From positions 81,024 to 145,023 of the forward strand of contig BQKZ01000159.1 of NCBI GenBank assembly GCA_036244855.1: a stretch of 64,000 bases of DNA. Direction: 5' to 3'. Numbering within the stretch: the stretch's first letter is position 1; each line of letters begins with the position of its first letter. Origin of the DNA: Temnopleurus reevesii. Lineage: Eukaryota; Echinodermata; Echinoidea; Temnopleuroida; Temnopleuridae. A program made the position numbers and the translations under genes. Under the pieces are notes generated by a model that ran no database searches, was not told the DNA's origin, and was given only the letters and a program-made list of their open reading frames with translations. Below, piece after piece: positions 29,541-40,747 of the stretch.

Positions 29541-30082
29541 TTTCTCTCTCTCCCTCTTTCTCTCTTTCTACCAGATCACAATTGGCCCCTTCTATGACAC
29601 TAATCCCCACCACATCACTCTGGTTCTTTTACGCTCTCCTCATCTTCCGTCATCTTTTCTGTCGCCACTCCTTTTCCCCTTTTTTCTTTCATTTAACTCG
29701 CCCCTTGACAAACTGCATATTTCACTTTTTATTTCTAAATATTTCTTTCATTCTTTCTCGATCTCTATCCCATTCTCTCTCCTTCGTTATCTATAAAGAA
29801 CCGAGATATGATGTAATCACGGTTCATCGTTATTATGAATGGTTCTGCACAATATCACGCAGGCATGTTCCCAATGATCTCATCGGTAGCTAACAGTACT
29901 AGTCCCGGCACCGACTTGCACTACTTTGGGGCTTGCACATGCAAGCATTCTTATTTTAGAGCCCTCTCTGCCTCACTCCAAGCAAATCACCTCTCCACAT
30001 GTTCATCATCTTTTCCTCTTTTTTGTCATCTATATAATTCTCCTCTCTCTCACATTCCCTTCTCTCACTCCTCTTTACACCA

Positions 30083-30828
30083 TTCAAGATTCAAGATTCA
30101 AGATTCATTTATTTCATTTTTTTCAAAACAAACAAGCAAACAAAATATAAAAAAAAAAAAAATACAGAAATTTCAGATGCGATAAATTAATAACATAATT
30201 GTAGATAATGTTAAGTAAATCAAATCCAAAGATTATAAGTAAATTAAGAAGAAAAAAAAAATGAAATTGGAACCAGCTTGAAGCAGTGCTTGTGAAACGC
30301 TGGTCCCTAGAAAGAAATATTTAACTGAACAAATTCGTAAATAATAAATATACCTTGATAGAAGGAAAAAAAAGAGGGAGGGAGAAGGGACACATTGGGG
30401 GTGGGAGGTGGGAGGTGGGGGACTGGAAGGGGTGGCCGTATGATCTGTGTATTATATAAGTATGAAACGTTTTTCTTTTATCAATATCTAATATTAAATT
30501 AATATTTAATATTAAATATTTTGGTGACATGTGACTTTCATTTGTAAAACAGAAAGGGTTTACAATATTAATGGTGATAAAATGATAGGAGCATTTTCTT
30601 TACTTTTAGTTTTAGAGTGGATAGACTCCTTGCATCTTTTATGTCATTTGGGAGAGAGTTCCAAAGTTTAGGTCCGGTAAATATAAAAGTATTTTGTGTA
30701 AGCGCAGTGCGTGTTCTTGGTAAGTGAAAATTGTTTCTTTGTCTTGTGGGGTATCGATGTATTTCATTATTCATTATAAACATATTGTTGAGAAACGGGG
30801 GCAAAATGTTGTTATATTTTTGAAACAT
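30083..30828 (-). mobile_element. Non-LTR retrotransposon remnant (end of reverse transcriptase ORF)
   Basis: On the minus strand an 86-codon frame (30568-30828) contains YPTRQRNNFHLPRTRTALT, FTGPKLWNSLPNDIKDARSL, the typical C-terminus of CR1/jockey-like ORF2. A 3' UTR follows, and a repeated attcaag tail near 30083-30105 on the plus strand. Strongly 5'-truncated. Confidence 0.82.
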
Positions 30829-31133
30829 AAGTACGGCAATTCACCGTATACATGCTTCAATTCACATCTTACAATTTCTTATTCATACCAACAACATTTC
30901 TCAAGCCGAACAATACACAATAGTCAATCTTTTGCTCCATTTTTACAGGAATAAGTTTTTCTTTACTCTGCCCCCAACTCATTCAATCCTCCCCTCTCTA
31001 TCTCTCCTTTTTTCGACCCCCTCTCTATCGTGATTGTTACCACCAATTTCATTCTCCGTTTGGTGATTAATCTGTAACACACACAACCAGACACATTCTA
31101 TCGCACACACACACAATAAACACACATACAGGT

Positions 31134-31170
<37 letters not shown>

Positions 31171-32350
31171 TTTCATGCCAGCATGGTACGCTGAACCGTT
31201 TTATAAAGGTTCAAACCTTTCCGTTATCTCAACGAAGCCTCATCATACTGCTCGCGAAATAGTATACTGATTTTTTTCAAGATGGTTGTTAAGTAAGTCA
31301 CGATGGGTTTTGTATATTGCCTATTGATCCAACATAAAATACAATTGATGCAGATTCATGCGTGAATTTGAATAAAAACGAAGAAATACTTTCCAAATCA
31401 TTGAAAAGTTGATGAGGGAATTCGGAAAGTTGGAACGTTGTCATGTTGAAATTGGAAAGGAAAATACATCATTTTCCTCTTAATTGACTTATGAATGTGC
31501 ATATAATGATATTGACTGTCCATTCGATAATAATATATTTCAAATATACCGCAAATATTAAATGTTTATAGTTTACAACTCTGGACATGGCAATAAATTC
31601 ATGTCTTTATACCACGGCGACATGCATGCCATCGGATATTCATAGTATAAAATATTCAGTTTGCAATGCAATACTTTACAGCTATGTAAATCAAGTGTAG
31701 AAAAAGAAAACGGAATAATTGTTTCGTTGCTCCGACTACAATTATAAAATGGCTAAATTCTTAAATATATTATATCTAGTTCATAACGACGGGGCTACTA
31801 ACCGTTGTAAATTTGACGCTCTGCTTTTGAAACATAATGTTTTTATTTCGGACAAAATTGAGATGTTTTGATGATGCAGGAGACCAATTTATGATTTTTT
31901 TCTCATCCCGTTTAAATTTGCTCATTTTAGCAATCGACACTTAATCTTATCAATTTCTGCCCAAAATACTGCCTTCGAATTTTGTATCACAAGCATCAAA
32001 ATTTAATGCTTGTTCAATGTATTCAGGTCAGGTGTTTTGGTATGTTAAACATTTTAAAGATCTCTATCAATCCGACATTAAAACACTATTTTCAATCATT
32101 TAAAATGTTTCACGCCAACAATTAAGTTTCCTTAGGCATCGGAATGACAAGCTTCACTAAACGATTCAAATGTATGCAAAAAAAAAAGAAGAAATGGAAG
32201 AAGAAAGAAAAAAAGGGAAACAATATCCCTTTTAGCCTACTTGGGAAGACAAAATTAAAGACAAAGGTTAATATTAATAAGTCCTGGCAGAACTTTTCGA
32301 TTTCACTTGAGAGGCGTAGTAGGCAAATGCACATTTTAGATTTTTTCTTG

Positions 32351-32356
32351 TTTATT
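32351..32356 (-). terminator. Candidate polyadenylation signal of the GABA receptor gene
   Basis: AATAAA on the minus strand, about 130 bases after the stop codon at 32484-32486. It is the first good match downstream of the stop. Not confirmed. Confidence 0.45.
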
Positions 32357-32483
32357 CTGTATTTATGTGTACACGTGTGTAATGTCTCAATAAGCCCAAT
32401 AACAATCTTAAAAAACGAACAATTTGAAACGGTTAGCAGCCCCGAGTAACTCATTTAAATACTTGTATATACATCTGTAATAA

Positions 32484-32891
32484 CTATTCATGCTTTGATT
32501 TGTTAGGCAATACATAAAGATACCCGACCCAATACAAGACATTAAATACTAAAAACGTTAAAGGGAAGAGGATTCTGGACACTCGATCCACTGTATTTAC
32601 ATTTCGGATCTTCGGCAAAACTCGTATCTTCTTCGGTTTCTTTTTCCGCCGTCTCGTGAGGCTCGGGTTGACGTTCGTGTACCGCGGTCCGTATGTGTTA
32701 TTGCGCACGTTGTTCTGTGCGTTGCTCCGGTGCTGCGGTCGATACGTCAGCGACGTTCGACGGTGACATCGGTCGTTGCCGTTGAGGGCGTCTAATCCTA
32801 TGCTGTTCTTCATATCGACGTCGTCTGCGTTGTCATCCTCGGAATCGAGTTGGGAGAGTCGGAGAGCCACCTGAGGGTTGAATTGCTGTAA
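32484..32891 (-). CDS. Rdl-like: GABA receptor final exon: cytoplasmic loop end and M4
   Basis: Acceptor CTCATAG (an alternative TTACAG 6 bases on is also in frame). Encodes [16 protein letters not shown], an Asn/Arg-rich loop, a strongly basic [18 protein letters not shown] segment, and M4 ([27 protein letters not shown]), ending at TAG. The [10 protein letters not shown] start matches IDKWSRIFFP of GABA receptors. Confidence 0.9.
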   Translation of the reverse strand, partial: LQQFNPQVALRLSQLDSEDDNADDVDMKNSIGLDALNGNDRCHRRTSLTYRPQHRSNAQNNVRNNTYGPRYTNVNPSLTRRRKKKPKKIRVLPKIRNVNTVDRVSRILFPLTFLVFNVLYWVGYLYVLPNKSKHE

Positions 32892-35800
32892 CTATGAGAA
32901 GGGAAATGGATTCGTAGAGAAAATACAGCCAAAAACGAATAAGTCTTCCCATATATTTTCTGTTTGTCTCACCTTGTTTTATTTCCAGACTTTCAAAATA
33001 CTGATATATTAATGATAAGCCAAAAAAAAAACATTACATTTTTAGAAGTGATGCATGAAGACTAATATATCCTGACATAGCACCAATTCAAGGATCATCC
33101 TATTGAAATACATGTAAGTTCAATAGAAGAATACGTTTCCATTAAAGTGCATCCCTAGTGATGGATTCGCCTTACATTACCCACCCCCATTAACGTCAAT
33201 TCGTGATAACACAAACAGATGAACCCTCCCATGCCATATTGCAACATAGACTCATTCTTAATTTCTTCAGGACACGCGTATAAATCAATATCATGCACTG
33301 GCCATATGAAGTAAATGTTATAAAATATTTCAGGATTAGATTCTGTACTCAAGAACGATAACTTTTTGGAATTATGTTGCTCATTCTCAAAACCTAATGG
33401 CCATTACACGATGTCCCATAAAATTATAACAAACACATGCCTGAAGGAACTGAGAGTGACGTCTTCAACTAAAGTTGGCTATTTTATTTTGCATATATGG
33501 AGTGTAGATTTTGATACTTTTTGTTAGCAGAATTATTCAACAAATCATGGAATATGTTCAATTTAAAAAAGGGAAAAGCTGTTGACTAATCTGCAAGTAG
33601 AGACATTGCTATTGTCTTCCTTTGTCGCCTTTGGTCTTTGGTACCTAGGGCATAACTGAATTAAGAATGGTTTTACCATACAAAATTAATAAACCGTGTA
33701 TGAATCTTTAATTTCAACCATAGATATTTGTGCTTTTTTCACATTTAAGGGAAAATAAGAAAACTACGACAGGTGAATCAATGGAAAACGAACGTAATTT
33801 TGCTATGTTGCAATACTTGTGGCATGGGAGGGTATATATCAAGACCCACATACCTATCAATTCTGCTCTGTGCACAAACTTCTCCAACAATGTAAAATCA
33901 TGATTCTGTTGTTTTTCAATTCACTAATTTAATTCTTTAATCTGTCGTTATGTCATATTATAATTAAATCGAATGTTTTCGCTAAACTTTTAACAATGAA
34001 AACCACGAATGGCTATCTTAATCCACGCAGAAAGACCATTACGGAATACCACTAATATTAGAATTCGAATTCTAACAAATAAACCTCTAAGCTAAAACGG
34101 TTTCCTTTCCAAAGGCATGTCAGCAGAAACAGTTTACTGAGCCATTCATTCCAAAAGAAAAGGCAAATAAAAAATTTGTCACAAACGCACCCTTCTAAAA
34201 ATATAATCATGGCGGCCCTAATCATCTCATCAATATGTTTAGGCTCCTACATATACCAACCTGATCATATCTGACTTCGGGCTGCTTTTTACTATTGCTG
34301 TTCGATGTTGGTTGATTCTTGATCCCGTGAGCCTCCCGGACTTTCTTCTTCTGCTCCGACCAGTAGTTGAAGTTGACGATAGCGTATTCGACCAGGGCTG
34401 CGAACACGAAGGAATAGCAGGTGATGACGTAGATGTCGATGGATTTGACGTAAGAGATCCTCGGGAGCGACTGCCGGACCGCTGTGCTGATCGTGGTCAT
34501 CGTCAGTACCGTCGTTATACCTGGGTTGGGAGAGGAGCGAGATAAAGAACAAGAAATATGAGATTGTGTGTGTGTAAATGGTGAAACACAATAAAGGGGT
34601 GAATATGGACACATGGCACAATTGGGACTAATCCCGGACCGCTGTAATGATCGTGGTTGTCGTGAATACCGTGGTTATTCCTCGGTTTCGACGGGAGTAA
34701 GATAGAAAGGAGTGAACATAGAGTCTGTTTGTGGCAGTATGTTAATGTTGAAGCGTCGTAAAGGGGTGAATATGGACACATGGGGCAACTGGGACATACC
34801 CGGGACCGCTGTAATGATCATGGTCATCGCCAGTACCGTTGTTATACCGGAGTTGGGACGGGAATAAATTAAAAACAAAACAGTAAAAATGAGACTCTGG
34901 TTGTGGTAGGCTGTTAATGATGGAGCTCGGTAGAGGGGTAAATATAGACACATGTGACAATTTGGACAAGCTCAGGAACGCCATACTGATTGTGGTCATA
35001 GTCAATACCGTCGTTAAATCTGGTTTGGGAGGGAAATGAAATAAAGAGCAGTGAACATGAGACTCTGATTGTGGTACTATGGTAAAGGTGAATATGGACA
35101 CATGGGGCAATTGGGACGAATTCCAGACCGCCGCACTAATCGTGGTTAGCGTGAATACGGTGGTTATACCTAGGTTTAGAGGGAAGTAAGATAAAGAACA
35201 CCGAAGATGAGACATGGGATTATGGCAGTCTATAAATGTAGAGGGGTGAATAGGGACACATGGGGCAATTCGGACAAGCTCAGGACCGCCATACTGATTG
35301 TGGTCATCGTGAGTACCGTGGTTATACCTGGGTTGGGAAGGAAGTGAGCTAAAGAGTAGTGAACATGAGAGTCTGATGGTAATGTTTAAGCTCTGTAAAG
35401 GGGTGAATATGGACATATGGGGCAATTGAGACAAAGGCCGGACCGCTGTACTGATCATGGTCATCGTCGGTATCGTTAGTAGTAGTAGTAATGGTTTATT
35501 TATTGAATTGAATGACAATTAAAAACATTTCTTGCAGCCAAAGGCTGAATTGCAAATGTATTTACAAAAAATCATTTAAAATACAAAGAATACACATATA
35601 TAAGTAAAAATACTAAAAATACACATATAAGTAAAAATTTGAAAAAATACACACATCGTTGTTATACCTGGGTTGGGAGGGGAGTAGGATAAAGGACAAG
35701 TAACGTGCGATTCTGTTTGTAGGAGTGCGTTAATGGTGAAGCATCGTAAAGGGGTGAATATGGACGCATGGGTCAATACGGAGAAACTCCGCATCGCCGT

Positions 35801-38800
35801 ATGATTCGTGGTCATCGTCAATACCGTGATTATACATGGGATGGGAATATGACAAAATATATGTAAAAATGAGACTCCGATTGTGGTAGTCTGTAAATGG
35901 TGAAGCATCCTAAAGGGGTGAATATGAACACATGTGTCAATAGGGACAAATTCCGGACGGCTGCACTAATTGTGGCCAACGTCAGTACCGTGGTTATACC
36001 TGGGTTGGGACGGGAATAAGAAAACGAAGAATAAACATGAGACCTCTGATTGTAGTACTCTGTGTGAGACATCTTAAAGGGATGATAGACACCTGGTTTA
36101 CGGGGGTCAAACACTTTCAGTGCTTCAGTAACAAAAAGACATGTTATCGAATTATGGAAATTATGACCAAACAATATTACGAGCGTCTTTGAAATCAATA
36201 GGTGATCGCGTCAAAATTGAAAACCAAACAGGGTCCAGTAACATGAAAGATGCAATTAAACTTACGATAAATATAAGTTGTAAATCTATAGGAAAACATG
36301 TATCATGAAGATACGATTAACTTTGAATTAATCGTATTTCTTTTATGTTACAGGCCCAATAATCCAAACTATAGAATTGTACGGTCATTGCCCTCATTCT
36401 TAGAGAAAAGAGATTTAGAAAGGGTTTCTGAAATGCAATCGTCACTTGTCATAAATAAACGATGAGAAATGCATCGCGCTGACGTTTATCGCCTTTTCCT
36501 TCATCTGATGAGTTATAAATATGAAAGCGACGAACTGGAAAATGTGCCGAACGTGACTGAGAAAGAGAAAATAAAATCTTTGTTCTTTAGTTTTACATGA
36601 TTAAAAAAGTATGTTCAGTAATTTTTGTTAAAAAAAAAAAAGATAGAAGGAACGGTTGAGTGTGTGTTTATGAGGTTGAAAGATAGCGATCGAGAGGGAG
36701 AGAGAGAGAGGTGCAAACAAGCACAAAGGAAAGCGCATTTTCAGTACCCTTTTTTTTTCTTTTAAGTTTGTTCAGCAAATATTAATATTAACTGACTTTC
36801 TAGTAGATTGCACTCAATGATGCAGCTACCATTATACGCATCGTCAAATCAGATGATATTTTGGCGAGATTTGGACGAACGTTAAACCAACCAGGCGCGA
36901 TTATCATGGCCCACCATATTAATAGAGGTTATCAAATCTCGCACCCCAAGACGTGACAATATCTTTATCCCATCGTATCTGCTTTCAGACATGACTGCTC
37001 CAAAGCCCTCAGGTATTCCTGATTTCCTCACCTATCCTCTTTTAATTTCCCGTTCGGCGGCAAACAGGTGCCATGATTATACCTCTCTAGTTGTATCGGT
37101 ATTTCTGTCCCTCCCTATATCGCTCGTCTCCCCAGGTATATACATAATTCCGATCATCGGTCTAGGTTTAATGAAGAAATCAACGCGAGTGTTTTCTTTT
37201 GATTCCGATGCTGCAGAGTATATTAACGCCATCGACGCACATCAAGGTTCGGTCATTCACACGAAGTACAACCATTGTGTTCGTTTGACGTATTGGAAGT
37301 TTCTTTGGGACCGAACGTAGCAGAGGCGGTCTCAAAAGTTATTCTGGATCTGGGCTTGTCAAAATAAAAGCGTGTAGGTTTTCATTTCAATTTAGAATAA
37401 TAAACAATGATATCAGCTTGACCAATATTCAAAGAATAATAAGAAAGTAAACGACCGCTCAGTAGTTCTTTTACGACGCCCTCTGTCGGCATAATGTTTG
37501 TGTTGGGCGAATTTTTGTTTACGATAGCTTTTCGTTCGCACCGGAGTAGGCCTACAATTTTTTATTTTATTTTACTTTCATATCTTTTCCAATCGTCTCA
37601 GTGTTATGTTCCTTTCATGAATAAAATATATACGTTTTGCAAAATGAGGTTTGAGGATGACTTGATCGGTGACGTCATACTCAAACTTCATTAAAACTAG
37701 ACAATCGAAATATACAGGATTTTTTTGCCAACGTCACTTTTACCGAAACAATATTAGCTTATTTTCTTGTAGATCATAAATGATAATCTTCATTGTATAA
37801 CTACCAATATGATGTTATATAGATGGTTCGCATCCCAATCTCGAAAGAGTACAACTTAAAAAAAAAGTTATGGAAAATTGCGATTTACTGAGTTCATGGA
37901 ATAGTTAAAATAATATAAAAAAAAGAGATGCCACAACATACCATATTTATATAGATATTACTTGACATTGAGGCATATTTGAATTCAGTCAGCGAATTTA
38001 TTGTTTCATGCGGTTTGCACTTTTGGGTCTTATGATTTGGAGACGTATTCAGCACACGTGTCATATTGATGCGGAACACTTAGCCTTCACTTCATTCAAA
38101 CATTGAACACAAAACTAAAACATAAAAGATTCATACCGGATATGCTCATACACATCTTCATATCTTTGACGGGAGCGCCGATATTGATATGACCTTGACA
38201 AATCATTTGACCTTGAGGCGTACTTCACCCACAATCTGAGTATTTTAAAAAAATGGCTGAACACGCCTCGCATAAAGATCACTCCTCCATTTTCACTCAA
38301 AAAGAATTGGTTGCTTCAATCCGATTCAAGATCTACCAAATGCACTGTAACATAAGGAAGTATGATACTCTGGAGCGGGCTAGAGCGACCCCATGGGTCC
38401 TGATGACATCACGCATACAGTAAGGCCAAGGAGAAACCAAAGCAATTCATATTTCTTGGATTGAAGAACACTTTGTCACGTATCCATCACGTGGACATCA
38501 AACGACCTTGTTTGCCCATCGGATTAACACCAAGATACAGACGTGAGGGGAATATTTGCATACATCATCTCGTTTTCCCGCCTTTTCTTCTTCTTTTTCC
38601 CGCCAAAATGATGTGACCCCATGGACGATCGATAAGATCAAGGTGATCGGTGATCGTTGTTCAAATTAGCAAGGATCAAATGACTCCAAAGTGGCCATAC
38701 TGAGGAGAACCTTGGTCTAACCTTAGAGATCTTTGGTTATGCATTAATGAGAAAGATTGTGGCGTGGCGTTCAATTTCAAGAGGGATCTAAGATGAAGAG

Positions 38801-40712
38801 GCTTCAATACTCTCAATATGACTCTCAATACGGTATTGGTAGAAACAAAATACGTGAACTTGATAACATTGTGAACATTAATAACAAATCTATCGAAAAT
38901 ATCGAACATCAGAAGGAAATCCCTTTTCAAAGTACAGGCAAAGGACAATGGTCTTCGAGTAGGTCATCTTCTTCTATACAGCGAGCTAAAATACAATTTA
39001 ATGGATGCTTTTGGGTATTTTTTTCTTTGCTTTCGAGAATAATTTCGTAAATATTTTGTTTAATATACATGTACATGAAGTTCATCAAAATTAAAGAGCG
39101 CGCAATACAATAAATACGATTCAAAGTCGTGTTATATTCTCGTCGCCAAATTCATACCCAAATCAAGTCAAGTTTTATAAGACGAGCACCCGCTGCGGCT
39201 AAAGACTATCTTCATTCAAGGCATTTGATGAAACAAATCCCTTTCATAACAACTTTCTTACCTAATGACACCCTAGCCGATGTGGCCTCGTGGTTGATCC
39301 AGAAAGACACCCATGATAGCATGACGAGTAGGATGGATGGAAGGTAGGTCTGTAGGAAGAAGAAACCAACATTCCTTTTGATCCGAAACGTCAAAGCTAG
39401 CCGTGGATATGAACCTGGAATGTAAGAAGGACAGAGTAAAATTCTGTTACATCAAGACATGGGCATCTTTTGTATGGGAGATGCGCTGACATATTTGGAA
39501 GAGAAGATACTTTCGGCTATCATGTAAGCAACATTATACGTACCCGATTAATGAGCGAAATCGGACGATCCCTTCAAAAGTTATGAATTTTTGAAGTTGA
39601 CAATTCTACAGACACAAATGGGTTGCCATAATGGGCTTGCCATTCTCTTTGTACACATAGTTTCACATTGTTTTGCTAAATTGTAGACAAATAGACAAAA
39701 GTGTACTTTTTTTGTTCAAGTATAATACAGACATAGACAAGTATGATATAGATGATATATTTCTGGAGAAGAATGAAGTATGATATATTTCTGGAGAAGA
39801 AAAAATGGCGATGATTCATCAATTGAAAGATGATATTGATCTGGTTTGAGGAAATGAATGTGCAAAATGAATGAGGACCGAGTACTCTATGTACGACATC
39901 ACAGATTATGGAAAAGTTGCCAATACAAGAATTATGATGAAATGCAAACGTTGATAATTTTGGTGGGAGGGAGATTTAATTTGCAATGTGTTTTGGATGT
40001 TAACGGGGTATTCCAGCTGAAAAAAAGTTCAAATGATGATCATTAATAAAAATAATGATTTACATTATAAATGACATTAAACATGAAAAACTGCGAGTAA
40101 TATCTTTGTAAATGCTTTTGTATTGTCTTTCTTGTTATATTTTAACTTTCTTGGAAGCGAAAATAAAATGGGTGAATAAAATAGGCTCTCCAAATTGTGG
40201 TCAGCTGTTGTGAAATTAAAAATTAGAAACCTTAAAACTTGCATCTTATATCCTATATCTCTTTTGGGGGAACCATTTCTGTCATATTTTTTATCATTCA
40301 TCTCTTTCCCAGATCACCGAAATTTGAAACTTTCAAGTGGAGACGTGGGAGAGATGCAGAGAGAACGTTTGCACACAATGAAAGGTGCGACAGGAATACG
40401 GGGACGATAGAAAGAAAGATGCCGCCCTGCTTCCTCGCCCAGCATCCCCCTCTCCACCTCACGATTATTGATTAAGAAGTTTTTTCTTGTTATCTGCATG
40501 TGTGCGAGAATGTTGAGGGAATAGAGAAATTGTCACGGAGCAACAGTCCCCCGAGAAGCATGGGGGAGTATTTGTCTTTCTCGAGGAGTGCCCGAGATGC
40601 TGGCAGCCCGCATCCCGTCTTGTCAGCGGGGTACCAAGTACACCTCTCCTGGTGGTGCCATGACCGCGAACACCACCACCGCGTGACCGACAATGGCGCC
40701 CACCGGGAGTTG

Positions 40713-40747
<35 letters not shown>

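Larger units (their letters stand above)
24302..32350. other. Convergent intergenic region, repeat-rich
   Basis: No gene is supported. It contains foldback elements (24448-24622, 25545-25721), (CA)n-rich stretches (25920-26065, 26820-26870, 28950-29160, 31085-31172), a LINE 3' end with an (AATC)n tail (29340-29540), a LINE protein remnant on the minus strand (30083-30828) and a phrase typical of repetitive 3' ends at about 26445-26505. Confidence 0.65.
34521..36100 (-). repeat. Tandem array of eight intron-plus-M2-exon fragments (about 163 bp unit)
   Basis: Going upstream from the functional exon, the acceptor-equivalent positions fall at 34680, 34847, 35019, 35169, 35327, 35667, 35835 and 35999. 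Spacing is 150-172 bases, except one gap enlarged by a 177-base insertion. Each unit has about 110 bases of intron (ggggtgaatatggacac on the plus strand is a constant mark) and about 52 bases from the M2 exon start. None has a donor. Confidence 0.95.

Noticed and set aside
29194..29796. 200-codon plus-strand frame
   Set aside because: It crosses TC-rich sequence and the (AATC)n tail (poly SINQ), so it is low complexity.
34742..35518. 258-codon open frame on the minus strand
   Set aside because: It runs through the M2 array and mixes frames of the repeated units and intron sequence. It reflects the lack of stops in the repeats rather than a protein.
36991..37320. 109-codon plus-strand frame
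   Set aside because: Hydrophobic stretches but no family match that I recognise. It is inside an intron of the GABA receptor gene on the other strand.
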